Assembly: GCA_029054245.1 (NCBI GenBank)
Contig: JAIDFQ010000004.1
Location: 1 to 64,000, forward strand
Origin: Lachnospiraceae bacterium
GTDB taxonomy: Bacteria > Bacillota > Clostridia > Lachnospirales > Lachnospiraceae
Length of the DNA: 64,000 nt
Direction of reading: 5' to 3'
Shown here piece after piece: positions 17,273 to 25,873 of this stretch; position 1 is the first letter of the stretch; every line of letters starts with the position of its first letter. A program made the position numbers and the translations under genes. The notes beneath the pieces were generated by a model, which saw only the letters and a list, made by a program, of their open reading frames with translations, did not search any database and had not been told where the DNA came from.

Positions 17273-18469
17273 TTAGCATTTACTATTCTTACCATTAAAA
17301 AGCTCATTCACGTGTGAAAATACGTACCGTGTTGCTACCATTGCTGCTCCGACATATGCCGAATCAAATCCTAACTCCGGCAGTTCTATGCACAAGCCAT
17401 CCAATAACCTCTCTACGCGCATAATTTTTAGCCTTGCATTCAACTCATCTAATATGAGCGTTCCTATTTTAGAAAACTCGTCTCCAAATATGATAAGATT
17501 AGGGTTATACGTATAAATGATATTAATCATTTCAACACCTAGATAATCCATGCACTTCTGAAACTCTTCCTTGGCAATCTCATTTCCTTCTTTAATTAAG
17601 TTCACCGCATTATTGAAGCTAAACGGCTTTTCATAGCCTAGGCGTTTTCTAATATTTTCCGTTAATGCCTGCGTAGATGCATACATCTGAAGACAGCCTT
17701 TAGCGCCACACTCACATTGAAGCCCATTCATTTGAACGCAAACATGACCAATTTCACCGGCAATTCCCTGTGCGCCTCTATAAATTTGTCCGCCATTGAT
17801 AATACCAGCGCCAATCCCTTGTCCAGCAGAAATATAAACTATTGTATTATACTTTTTTCTTCTCTCAACCAAAAAACTTTCTGCAAGAATAGCTGCATTC
17901 GCATCATGTTCTATAATAACAGGAATACTAATTTGTTCACGCAACATATCTCGAATATTTATACTCACCCAACCCGGAAAAGAAGTAATCAATGCGATTT
18001 CTCCATCTTCCGAATAATACGGTCCTGGCACAGACACTCCCACAGCCAAAAAAATCTCGTCTTTTGCATTTTTTATAATCTCTTCTATCAGGGCACATGC
18101 TCTTTTGATTACTGTTTTAGGATCATAATTTTCTATACTATCGTATATCTGCTTTCTTGTTTCTTTACAGTCCAGAGAAAATACTCCAATAGAAATACCT
18201 TTTCGCGTTAACCGCAATCCAATAATGCGATACTTTTCGTTGGACAAACTTATCCCCACAGAGCGCCTGCCCTTTTCCCCTGATATAAGCCCTGTTTCCT
18301 TTACCAGCCCAATATCTATCAAATCACCTATAATATTAGCGATCGTTGCCTGTTTTAAACCTATCTGCTTTGCAATTTTCGATCTTGTGCTGATTTGTGT
18401 CTGTTGCAACAGGCAAAGAACCATATCACGGTTCCTTGCCTGTACTGTCTCTTGGTTTAATCCATTCAC
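17273..18469 (-). CDS. ROK-family transcriptional repressor (NagC/XylR type)
   Basis: A 398-residue protein with an N-terminal winged helix-turn-helix (about 16-66, SRSKIAKQIGLKQATIANIIGDLIDIGLV) and a ROK sugar-binding domain. The latter shows AVGVSVPGPY, the GEIGHVC zinc histidine and the CECGAKGC zinc cysteines. It is the last gene of the six-gene sugar operon, 13 bases after the GH32-like gene. It is the likely local regulator; the 26-bp palindrome at 25105-25130, with a TTTATTAATAAA core like XylR-type operators, is its candidate site. Confidence 0.9.
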   Translation of the reverse strand: MNGLNQETVQARNRDMVLCLLQQTQISTRSKIAKQIGLKQATIANIIGDLIDIGLVKETGLISGEKGRRSVGISLSNEKYRIIGLRLTRKGISIGVFSLDCKETRKQIYDSIENYDPKTVIKRACALIEEIIKNAKDEIFLAVGVSVPGPYYSEDGEIALITSFPGWVSINIRDMLREQISIPVIIEHDANAAILAESFLVERRKKYNTIVYISAGQGIGAGIINGGQIYRGAQGIAGEIGHVCVQMNGLQCECGAKGCLQMYASTQALTENIRKRLGYEKPFSFNNAVNLIKEGNEIAKEEFQKCMDYLGVEMINIIYTYNPNLIIFGDEFSKIGTLILDELNARLKIMRVERLLDGLCIELPELGFDSAYVGAAMVATRYVFSHVNELFNGKNSKC

Positions 18470-18482
18470 TGTAAAATTCCTC

Positions 18483-19958
18483 TTACGTCATTTTTATCTG
18501 AATATTTTCAAACATCACTATCCCATCCTGAACCAATAATCCGATTTCATGTTCTGCTTCCTCACAGCATCTAAAGGAAAATGTAACGCTATTATCCACA
18601 AAAATTTCCATAATGCTGCCATCTATCACGACTTTAACATTAATGGAGCTGTCATTATCCAAAGCAAAGGCTTTTTCTGCTACGCAAGGACCATCCGGCT
18701 CTACATTAGAAAAGTCCTTCACTGCCACTGATGCATCTGCCCAGTAAGGATCCATCGGAACAGGATATTTGGTGAGCGAAACTCTTTGGTTTCCTCTATC
18801 CAATGCTAGTAAATAGCCTTTTGAAATATCATCATTTGCCTTTATCAAAATACCTGCGCGGTCTGCAACATCAATCATATGCACATCACATTCAAATAAA
18901 AATTCCCTGCAGTCAATATCAAAAAATCCATATGCCATTTTTTCAAGACTATCTACTTTAATACAGTTATTCACTTTCGTAATATTACCATACTTTTCCA
19001 TAAATCTCAAGGGCTGCTCATTCCCAAATAACCGATATATTTCCTCTGGCATTTTGAATCTTAATTCCCCGTCAGGAAGCGCCTCAATCTCACGGGGAAT
19101 ACAAAAATCGCCTCCCCAGAGCCAGTTCTTCTCATCCTTATTTTCGTCTCTGTCATGAACCCATCCAAAATAGAATCTTCTCCCCTGGTCATTAGCCACA
19201 GATTTTGCCGCATAGAACCGACGGCCTCCTATCCCATTATGCTGCGGATATCTCCATGGACCATATGGCGTATCCGATACTCTATATATTGTCTGTGCAC
19301 TTTCCGAAAAACGTGAATGAGACAAATACCATTTTCCGGCAAATCGATACATTTCCGGGCATTCCATAACATTCGTATAGCCTGGATCGCATAAAATCCC
19401 CCAATGCTTCCATACCAGTAAGTCTTCTGACTTATACAATGCCACAACGCCTCTTCTGGTATCTGGTCCGCTGTTTTTTCTTCCTGCTATCAAAATCCAA
19501 TAACACCCATCCTCCTCGTTATAGAAAACATATGGATCTCTCCAGTCTACCAGTTCATAAGTCTCTCCGTCAGGAACAATCACCGGTTTATCCCCATCCT
19601 TTATAAAGGTAATCCCATCCTCACTGTAAGCATGGCATATCTTTTGCTGATTTTCACAATCAAGATCCGCTGCTGTATAAAAAATATGAAATTTTCCATC
19701 GGCAACGATAGCTGAACCCGTCCAGCAGCCATCCTTATCGATCTTGCATCCCACTCCCGGCTCCAATGCAGGCGGCAACTCTTCCCAATGAATAAGATCA
19801 TCTGTCACCGCATGCTGCCAGGTAGTACATATTCTATCTGGCCATACCGTTGTCCCAACCGGAGACGTCAAATAAAAAATATGAAACTTCCCCTCGTGAT
19901 ACAGAGGAATCGGATCTCCCATAACCATTGCGTCTTTGTTTTTTCTAAATATACCCAT
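18483..19958 (-). CDS. GH32-like beta-fructosidase family protein
   Basis: A 491-residue cytoplasmic protein (no signal peptide) with a five-bladed propeller and a C-terminal beta-sandwich ending in SIMEIFVDNSVTFSFR, a strong GH32 C-domain signature. The three acidic residues of GH32/GH68 enzymes appear as D15 (in MGDPIPLY), D141 (WRDPYVF) and E199 (MECPEMY). The first motif differs from the usual WMNDPNG, so this is a divergent branch and hydrolysis of sucrose should not be assumed. It lies between the sugar kinase and the ROK repressor and acts after uptake by the CUT2-type importer. Confidence 0.85.
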   Translation of the reverse strand: MGIFRKNKDAMVMGDPIPLYHEGKFHIFYLTSPVGTTVWPDRICTTWQHAVTDDLIHWEELPPALEPGVGCKIDKDGCWTGSAIVADGKFHIFYTAADLDCENQQKICHAYSEDGITFIKDGDKPVIVPDGETYELVDWRDPYVFYNEEDGCYWILIAGRKNSGPDTRRGVVALYKSEDLLVWKHWGILCDPGYTNVMECPEMYRFAGKWYLSHSRFSESAQTIYRVSDTPYGPWRYPQHNGIGGRRFYAAKSVANDQGRRFYFGWVHDRDENKDEKNWLWGGDFCIPREIEALPDGELRFKMPEEIYRLFGNEQPLRFMEKYGNITKVNNCIKVDSLEKMAYGFFDIDCREFLFECDVHMIDVADRAGILIKANDDISKGYLLALDRGNQRVSLTKYPVPMDPYWADASVAVKDFSNVEPDGPCVAEKAFALDNDSSINVKVVIDGSIMEIFVDNSVTFSFRCCEEAEHEIGLLVQDGIVMFENIQIKMT

Positions 19959-19976
19959 ATTAACCTTTCCTTTCCA

Positions 19977-21332
19977 TTATTGATATTTAATCATCTCTTT
20001 CGCCGCTGCCCAAGACTCCACACTGCCAGTATATACAGCGGATATCAATGCTGCCCCGACTGCTGTTTCTTCACCAAAAGCTGTCATTTTAACTGGCAAT
20101 GCAAAAACATGCTCCAAAATTTTTCTCATCAATTTATTTTTCTTAATGCCATTTCCTAATATCACTATGCCGGAAGGCGAAACATCTGTATACTCCATCA
20201 TCGTTTTATACATCCCATACAATTCTAAGACGATTCCTTCCGAAAAACCATAAATCAGATTTTCAGGCGTAAAATTATCTAATGTGATATGCTCAATGCT
20301 GCCTCTAGTCTCTGCATTGTCTCTTGTTCCCGCAAAAGAGGTTTTTACTTTTAAACCGCTCGGGCTCACTACTTTTGTTGATACTATTTTTTCCATAATG
20401 TCATACTGTGGCATAGCTTCACACCCCAGCGCCGCAGCATAACTTCTAAAGAACTCTTCCAATACTTTATATGCACAGCCTCCACACAAAGACGACCCCA
20501 CCATAATATACTCATTATCAATATAGGGTCTTACCTCAATTGATTTATTGATCTGTATTATTTTTTCTACTGCTACAGAAATCTGTGCTGACGTCCCCAC
20601 ATTAATAAGAATCATATCCTTGATATCCTGCACGGCGCCGGCGACACCCGCCTGATTGTCTCCTACAGACAATGTCACTGGTATTCCTTTATACTCTCCA
20701 ACAATACAGATCCTTTTACTTACTTTCGGCAACAGCTCCTTTTCAATTTGAAACATTTGAAGTGCCTTCTCATCAAATGCACCTGCATCCATGTTATATA
20801 ATCCGAATGCTGCTGCATTTGAAGTATGTATCAATCTGCTTTCATTACCTATCAGTCTGTCTATAACATAATCTTCTATTGTTTTTATGCTTACAGTTCC
20901 TTCCGGAACCAATCCATGCATTTGATTATAAATATGAGTCGCCATCCCCCAGCCTGTCGCAATCATATACCCAGTATATTTTTCTACATACGAGAAGAGA
21001 TCCATCCCCCCTATCTTGATTTTTTCCCCTCGTTCGTCCTGCCATGTATACAAAGGACTAAGGCTTTTTCCGTTGGCATCAGTGTATACAATTCCGTGCA
21101 TTTGCCCTGTCACGCCGATAGATGAAATATCTTTATATTTCTTAATATATCCGCACACGATTCCCTCTACACATGAGCAAATCCTATCAGGATCCTGTAT
21201 TTTTTCCCAATTGATATCACTTTTTATAAACCTATTGGGAATTATAGTCTTTTCCAACTGAATCCCCTTCTCCATATCTAAAACAACTGCACATATTGTT
21301 GTAGTCCCGATATCAATTCCAATAGCTTTCAT
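19977..21332 (-). CDS. FGGY-family carbohydrate kinase (sedoheptulokinase-like)
   Basis: A 451-residue ATP-dependent sugar kinase with two actin-like halves. GIDIGTTTICAVV is the N-terminal phosphate loop, GVTGQMHGIVYTD and YTWQDERG line the sugar site, VGDNQAGVAGA and INVGTSAQISV form the second half's nucleotide site, and ILGNGIKKNKLM plus FGEETAVGAAL close it. The 'GQMHGIVY...TWQDERG' pattern resembles sedoheptulokinase more than xylulokinase or ribulokinase; this is a judgement by eye. It presumably phosphorylates the ketose imported or released by the neighbouring hydrolase. Confidence 0.85.
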   Translation of the reverse strand: MKAIGIDIGTTTICAVVLDMEKGIQLEKTIIPNRFIKSDINWEKIQDPDRICSCVEGIVCGYIKKYKDISSIGVTGQMHGIVYTDANGKSLSPLYTWQDERGEKIKIGGMDLFSYVEKYTGYMIATGWGMATHIYNQMHGLVPEGTVSIKTIEDYVIDRLIGNESRLIHTSNAAAFGLYNMDAGAFDEKALQMFQIEKELLPKVSKRICIVGEYKGIPVTLSVGDNQAGVAGAVQDIKDMILINVGTSAQISVAVEKIIQINKSIEVRPYIDNEYIMVGSSLCGGCAYKVLEEFFRSYAAALGCEAMPQYDIMEKIVSTKVVSPSGLKVKTSFAGTRDNAETRGSIEHITLDNFTPENLIYGFSEGIVLELYGMYKTMMEYTDVSPSGIVILGNGIKKNKLMRKILEHVFALPVKMTAFGEETAVGAALISAVYTGSVESWAAAKEMIKYQ

Positions 21333-21368
21333 ACAAAATTCCTCTTTCCATTTATCCGTCCATCAGGA

Positions 21369-22331
21369 TCAGTCTCCCTGCCTGTTCTTAAGTTTATCAA
21401 AAATTATGGCAATTGCAACAATAATCCCTTTTACAACAAGCTGCCAATAGGAACTGACATTACAAAGATTTAACCCATTGCTAATGACTCCTATTACAAC
21501 AGCCCCAAAAAACAAACCGCTGATAGAGCCCACACCGCCAGACATTGAGATCCCCCCCAGCACACATGCCGTTATAGCATCCATTTCATAACCTTCCCCA
21601 ACAGAGGGCTGCCCTGAATACATGCGGGCAGCAAGAACGACACCTGCAAATGCTGCCATTGTCGCAGAAATCGTATGAACTGCAATTGTTACCTTCTTAA
21701 TTGGTATCCCTGATAATCTTGCTGCCTCACGATTTCCCCCGATTGCATAAACATAAGTGCCAAATCTTGTTTTATTTAAAAGAAAAGAAAAGATAGCAAT
21801 TAAAACTATTGAATAGACAATCGGCAAAGGGAGTGCACCTATGTATCCCGTACCAATGGCATTAAAAGACTCATTCACAATACGTATTGATCTTGCATTT
21901 GTCCACAAATAGGATATTCCACGCGCTATATTCATCATCGCCAATGTAATAATAAAAGGCGGTACTTTAAATCTTGCAATGAGGAAACCATTTATCAGTC
22001 CACAAAGCATTCCACCAGCAATGCCGAACAGGACCGCCAACGGCACAGGCATCCCTAGGTTCGCAATAGAAGAAACGGATATGATTCCTGACATTGCAAC
22101 GATAGAACCAACTGACAAATCGATACCGCCTAAAATAATAACCAGTGCCATTCCTAATGCAATATAGATATTATTAGAAATCTGTCTAAATAGAGTGATA
22201 AAGTTATTAGATGATAAAAAAACATCTGAAAGACAGGACAAGAGAATACACATTACAAACAAAATACTGATCATCCCCAGGTTCGTCTTTATGATATTGA
22301 CTAGACCACTTCTTTTAATGCTTTTATTCAT
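21369..22331 (-). CDS. Sugar ABC transporter permease, RbsC type (CUT2)
   Basis: A 320-residue membrane protein with about nine hydrophobic helices. ALGMALVIILGGIDLSVGSIVAMSG and AITACVLGGISMSGGVGSISG are the conserved CUT2 permease stretches. It works as a homodimer with the RbsA-type ATPase encoded just upstream; the two genes overlap by 8 bases. CUT2 systems carry monosaccharides such as ribose, xylose, galactose or fructose. Confidence 0.92.
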   Translation of the reverse strand: MNKSIKRSGLVNIIKTNLGMISILFVMCILLSCLSDVFLSSNNFITLFRQISNNIYIALGMALVIILGGIDLSVGSIVAMSGIISVSSIANLGMPVPLAVLFGIAGGMLCGLINGFLIARFKVPPFIITLAMMNIARGISYLWTNARSIRIVNESFNAIGTGYIGALPLPIVYSIVLIAIFSFLLNKTRFGTYVYAIGGNREAARLSGIPIKKVTIAVHTISATMAAFAGVVLAARMYSGQPSVGEGYEMDAITACVLGGISMSGGVGSISGLFFGAVVIGVISNGLNLCNVSSYWQLVVKGIIVAIAIIFDKLKNRQGD

Positions 22332-23820
22332 TCATACTACCTCCTGTTGCGTAAGCCATAATATTTTCCTGATCAAACGAATCCCTTTCAAATCTTTTCA
22401 CTATTTTCCCGTTGCGAACCACATAAACAACATCACTCATATTTACTATTTCAGGCAGTTCAGATGATATAAGGATGATAGCCATACCCCTGCAGACGAG
22501 TTCATTCATGATTCTGTAAATTTCCTGTTTTGCTCCAACATCTATCCCCCGTGTTGGCTCATCTAATATCAAAAGAGAAGGATTTGTCGCAATCCATTTT
22601 GACAATAAAACTTTTTGCTGGTTTCCGCCACTTAGGGAAGATACCAATGTATCAATAGAAGCTGTTTTTATAGAAAAATCTTTAATCGCCTGTTCTACTA
22701 TGCCCACTGATTTTTTTCGATTAATTATCTCAAATTTTGTTAAGTTCTTAATACATGCAAGACAAATATTATAGGATACCGAACTAGACAAAACCAGCCC
22801 CAGCTTTTTTCTGTCCTCCGGCACCATACCCAAACCGGCGTGTATGGCATCCCTGGTATTTTTCCATGCTGATTTTTTTCCTTTAAAAAAAATCTCCCCC
22901 TGGTCAGATCGCATATCTCCAAACACAGTTCGCATAATCTCGCTGCGTCCGGCTCCTACCAATCCGGAAAAACCGACAATTTCGCCAGCGCGTACCTCAA
23001 AAGAAATATCTTCAAAATATCCCTTTTTAGAGAGTTCACTTACCCTTAGGATAACTTCTCCCGGCTCCTTATAATCCTTTACATAAAATGATTCCATACT
23101 CCTTCCGACCATCAGCTTAACCAGTTCATCCTGCTTTGCTGCCGCTGTTTCTACCGTTGCCACACTCTCACCATCCCGCATAATCGTAATCCGGTCGGTC
23201 ACCTTATACAACTCGTCAAAACGATGTGAAATATATATCATACCAACGTTTTTCTCTTTAAGTCTGCCCATTAGTTCAAATAAACTGGTCACCTCCTCAT
23301 CAGACAAAGATGAGGTAGGCTCATCCAATACGAGAATTTTCACATCAAAAGACACTGCCTTTACAATCTCAATCAACTGCTGCTGTCCAATGGCTAAATC
23401 CTTCACAAGCGATGCTGCATCTAGATTAATATGTAAATTGTCAAGCATCTTCTGAGCCGTTTCCACTTCCCGTTTATAATCGATATATCCTTTTTTATTT
23501 CGAAGTTCACGCCCTAGGAATATGTTTTCAGCTATTGTCAAGTTCTGGACAAGAAAAATTTCCTGATGGATAATCCCAATACCTTCTTTACGTGCATCTG
23601 CTACACATCCAATATTAGCCACTTTCCCATTTACCCAGATTTCTCCTTCATCCGGCTTATGAATGCCTCCCAAAACCTTTATTAATGTTGATTTTCCTGC
23701 CCCATTTTCTCCAAGAAGTGCATGGATTTCACCGGCATTTAAATCAAAACTTATATTATAGAGCGCCCTTGTATTTCCGAAGGTCTTTGTTATGCCCTTC
23801 ATCTGCAATATTGTTTCCAT
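22324..23820 (-). CDS. Sugar ABC transporter ATP-binding protein, RbsA/MglA type
   Basis: A 498-residue protein with two tandem ABC domains. Domain one has GENGAGKSTLIKVLGG and LVLDEPTSSLSDEEV; domain two has GLVGAGRSE in place of a full Walker A, LSGGNQQKVLLSKW and LILDEPTRGIDVGAKQEIY. The degenerate second Walker A is normal for this family. It energises uptake with the RbsC-type permease and the lipoprotein at 23954-25000. Confidence 0.94.
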   Translation of the reverse strand: METILQMKGITKTFGNTRALYNISFDLNAGEIHALLGENGAGKSTLIKVLGGIHKPDEGEIWVNGKVANIGCVADARKEGIGIIHQEIFLVQNLTIAENIFLGRELRNKKGYIDYKREVETAQKMLDNLHINLDAASLVKDLAIGQQQLIEIVKAVSFDVKILVLDEPTSSLSDEEVTSLFELMGRLKEKNVGMIYISHRFDELYKVTDRITIMRDGESVATVETAAAKQDELVKLMVGRSMESFYVKDYKEPGEVILRVSELSKKGYFEDISFEVRAGEIVGFSGLVGAGRSEIMRTVFGDMRSDQGEIFFKGKKSAWKNTRDAIHAGLGMVPEDRKKLGLVLSSSVSYNICLACIKNLTKFEIINRKKSVGIVEQAIKDFSIKTASIDTLVSSLSGGNQQKVLLSKWIATNPSLLILDEPTRGIDVGAKQEIYRIMNELVCRGMAIILISSELPEIVNMSDVVYVVRNGKIVKRFERDSFDQENIMAYATGGSMNE

Positions 23821-23881
23821 AACCAGCGTCTCCTTCTCCTTCCATCATAATTCCCATCATCTAACATAATTCACTCTTTAT

Positions 23882-23924
23882 AAGGAAGAAGGGTTTCCTT
23901 TTCAGAGGGATCCCCTTCTGCCTT
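23882..23924 (-). terminator. Intercistronic hairpin after the binding-protein gene
   Basis: Arms AAGGAAGAAGGG and CCCTTCTGCCTT pair with one mismatch around a 19-base loop. No long U-run follows. It lies between the binding-protein stop codon and the ATPase start, where such stems commonly stabilise the upstream message or reduce read-through so that the binding protein is made in excess. Confidence 0.6.
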
Positions 23925-23953
23925 TATCCTAATTCATCTATCTTTCTGAACAA

Positions 23954-25000
23954 TTACTGCCAACTATCAACAGTGGCTTCCGCCTCTTCTTTTGATACGA
24001 TGTGGGAATCCAAATAAATCTCTGTTTCATCTAAACTTTCCCCATTCAATAGTTTCGGAAGTAATTCAAGCGCCTTCTCTGCTTCCTGAATCGGGACCTG
24101 CGCTGCCAAACATTTCAGTTGTCCGTCTAAAAAGGCAGCTTTATCATCCGGAGATGCATCCACACAATAAATCGCAATATCACCATTTTGATATCCTGCA
24201 GCAGCAGCTGCTGAAGAAACCCCAAGACCTGACGGTCCGTTTACACAAAAGAATACATCAATGTCTGGATTGGCAGTAATAATGTCCTCTGCACATTTCA
24301 TAGACGCATCCAGTGCAGATTCTCCATCCTGCTGCGCAACAATTTCATATTTAGGGTCTGTTCCCAGCCCTTCCATGAATCCATTTACCCTGTCACATGC
24401 GCTTTCATTCCAAGGTGTATCAAGAATCGCGATTTTGGCCCCATCCGGATAATCTGCCACACACTGTTGACCAAGCAAAACACCTGCTTTATAGCAATCG
24501 GTTGTAATAAATAAATCAATAAATTCCATATCTTCATCCGCCACAGCCGTGTCTATATTCACAATCTTTATACCTGCATCTTTAAAATTTTGCAGACCAT
24601 CGCGAATACCTGCGGAATCTACAGGAATTACTATAACTGCATCATAACCGACTGTAACGGCATCTGCCATCTGATTCAGCTGGGTATTCAAATCATAATC
24701 AGAATCATAACAAGTATATTCCCATCCAAATTTCTCACAGCCATTTTTTAGCGTTTCGTCAATGCAAACCTGAAAAGTATTGTTCATCGTATTCGGAAAA
24801 TAAGCCACTTTATACGTTTCTTGAGAAGCATCTTCTGTCTTAACCTTATCTTCTGAACCCTCAGGTATGTCCGCAACTTCTTCAGACACGGATTCTACTG
24901 CTTCTTTTGACGCGTCATCCGTTTTTGCATCCGTTCCGCATCCTATCATACTTAAACTTACTACAGCTATTAGCGCAAGACTCAATATTCTTTTTTTCAT
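23954..25000 (-). CDS. Sugar ABC transporter substrate-binding lipoprotein, RbsB type
   Basis: A 348-residue lipoprotein (signal ending MIGCG, cysteine at residue 21), then an acidic linker of about 40 residues and a periplasmic-binding-protein fold of the ribose/galactose group: YKVAYFPNTMNNTFQ, GYDAVIVIPVDSAGIRDGLQNFKDAGIKIVNID, and AAAAGYQNGDIAIYCVDASPD. It is the first gene of the sugar operon. The bound sugar is unknown; the kinase and hydrolase downstream point to a ketose or a fructoside-type compound. Confidence 0.92.
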   Translation of the reverse strand: MKKRILSLALIAVVSLSMIGCGTDAKTDDASKEAVESVSEEVADIPEGSEDKVKTEDASQETYKVAYFPNTMNNTFQVCIDETLKNGCEKFGWEYTCYDSDYDLNTQLNQMADAVTVGYDAVIVIPVDSAGIRDGLQNFKDAGIKIVNIDTAVADEDMEFIDLFITTDCYKAGVLLGQQCVADYPDGAKIAILDTPWNESACDRVNGFMEGLGTDPKYEIVAQQDGESALDASMKCAEDIITANPDIDVFFCVNGPSGLGVSSAAAAAGYQNGDIAIYCVDASPDDKAAFLDGQLKCLAAQVPIQEAEKALELLPKLLNGESLDETEIYLDSHIVSKEEAEATVDSWQ

Positions 25001-25065
25001 AGCGTTCCTCCATTTAGAATTAGTTTCTGCATCTTTTGTTTTGGTATATACCTTTGAACAGCTTA

Positions 25066-25094
25066 ATCATAACACGCTTTTATTTTAATTTCAA
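25066..25094 (-). promoter_or_regulatory. Promoter of the sugar operon
   Basis: On the minus strand TTGAAA (25089-25094) and TATGAT (25066-25071) are 17 bp apart. The start point would be about 60 bases before the binding-protein gene. A perfect palindrome lies 10 bases upstream of the -35 box. Confidence 0.7.
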
Positions 25095-25104
25095 TTTATT
25101 TTTC

Positions 25105-25130
25105 AATTGAATTTATTAATAAATTCAATT
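25105..25130. promoter_or_regulatory. 26-bp perfect palindrome, candidate ROK operator
   Basis: The 26 bases read identically on both strands, with the core TTTATTAATAAA and outer AATTGAA/TTCAATT. A further half-like copy (TTCAATTTATT) lies at about 25091-25101, overlapping the -35 box. ROK repressors of the XylR group bind AT-rich palindromes of this kind. Binding by the ROK protein encoded at the end of the operon is inferred. Confidence 0.65.
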
Positions 25131-25228
25131 TTATTTATATTAAACAATCAGCCACTACTGTTTTTAGTAAAAAGTCACAACCACTCCCACATATCGGTCT
25201 TCAAAACGAACAGAGTACACCAAAAAGA

Positions 25229-25252
25229 GCCACGGATTTTATAAATCCTGGC
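25229..25252 (-). terminator. Rho-independent terminator of the 25308-25787 gene
   Basis: On the minus strand the stem GCCAGGATTT/AAATCCGTGGC is followed by CTCTTTTTGG. It separates the small gene at 25308-25787 from the sugar operon promoter. The whole 25001-25307 gap is thus explained by a promoter, a palindrome and this hairpin. Confidence 0.7.
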
Positions 25253-25307
25253 CCTATTTCGTATGCAGCGGATAAGCCGCCGTTAAAATGTATCTTTTTG
25301 TTTCCAA

Positions 25308-25787
25308 CTATACAGAAATTGAAAAATCAGCAGCCTGCTCTGTCCGGCTCACCTCTCCTGCCTTCGTATACATCACCGGTTCCCTGTCGATATCGCCCTC
25401 TGCTTTTGGAGCATTGATATTACCTAAATCTGTATTCTCTTTCAGCAGCTTCTTCCCCTCCTCGCTCACCTCTACCGTATCCGCTTCCCGGCATTCTTGT
25501 GTTTTTTCTTCAAATTTTTTCTGTTCTTCCTTGCGTTCATTAATCGCCTTTTCGCACTCTGCCTTTGCTTTTTCCCTTGCTTGTTCTGCCTCCTCTTTCA
25601 TTCCTTCATCCGCCTGCGCCTTATAATCATCTGCCTGATCTGATAATTCGCAGGCATAACCCATTGCCCTTTCCATGGTCGCCGTATCACCTTTATACCT
25701 TGCTTCCTTGTAAACCCTCATAGGCGTATTAACTAAATCCATATTCGTTCTAGCTCCTACAAGACCTTCCATCGTTTTCGCATGCAT
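25308..25787 (-). CDS. Hypothetical charged helical protein
   Basis: A 159-residue soluble protein of no recognised family. Residues about 55-105 are rich in Lys, Glu and Gln and should form a long helix or coiled coil; the C-terminal 30 residues look unstructured. There is no signal peptide. AAGGAGG stands at a good distance before the ATG. It lies just downstream of the sensor kinase gene in the same direction and might be co-transcribed with it. No function is proposed. Confidence 0.6.
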   Translation of the reverse strand: MHAKTMEGLVGARTNMDLVNTPMRVYKEARYKGDTATMERAMGYACELSDQADDYKAQADEGMKEEAEQAREKAKAECEKAINERKEEQKKFEEKTQECREADTVEVSEEGKKLLKENTDLGNINAPKAEGDIDREPVMYTKAGEVSRTEQAADFSISV

Positions 25788-25873
25788 CCTATAGCCTCCT
25801 TATCTATCTCTTAAAGTGGGTTTCATAACGCTTCTGTTTCTATCTCTTTTTTCGGAAATCTGAACAGCTCCTG

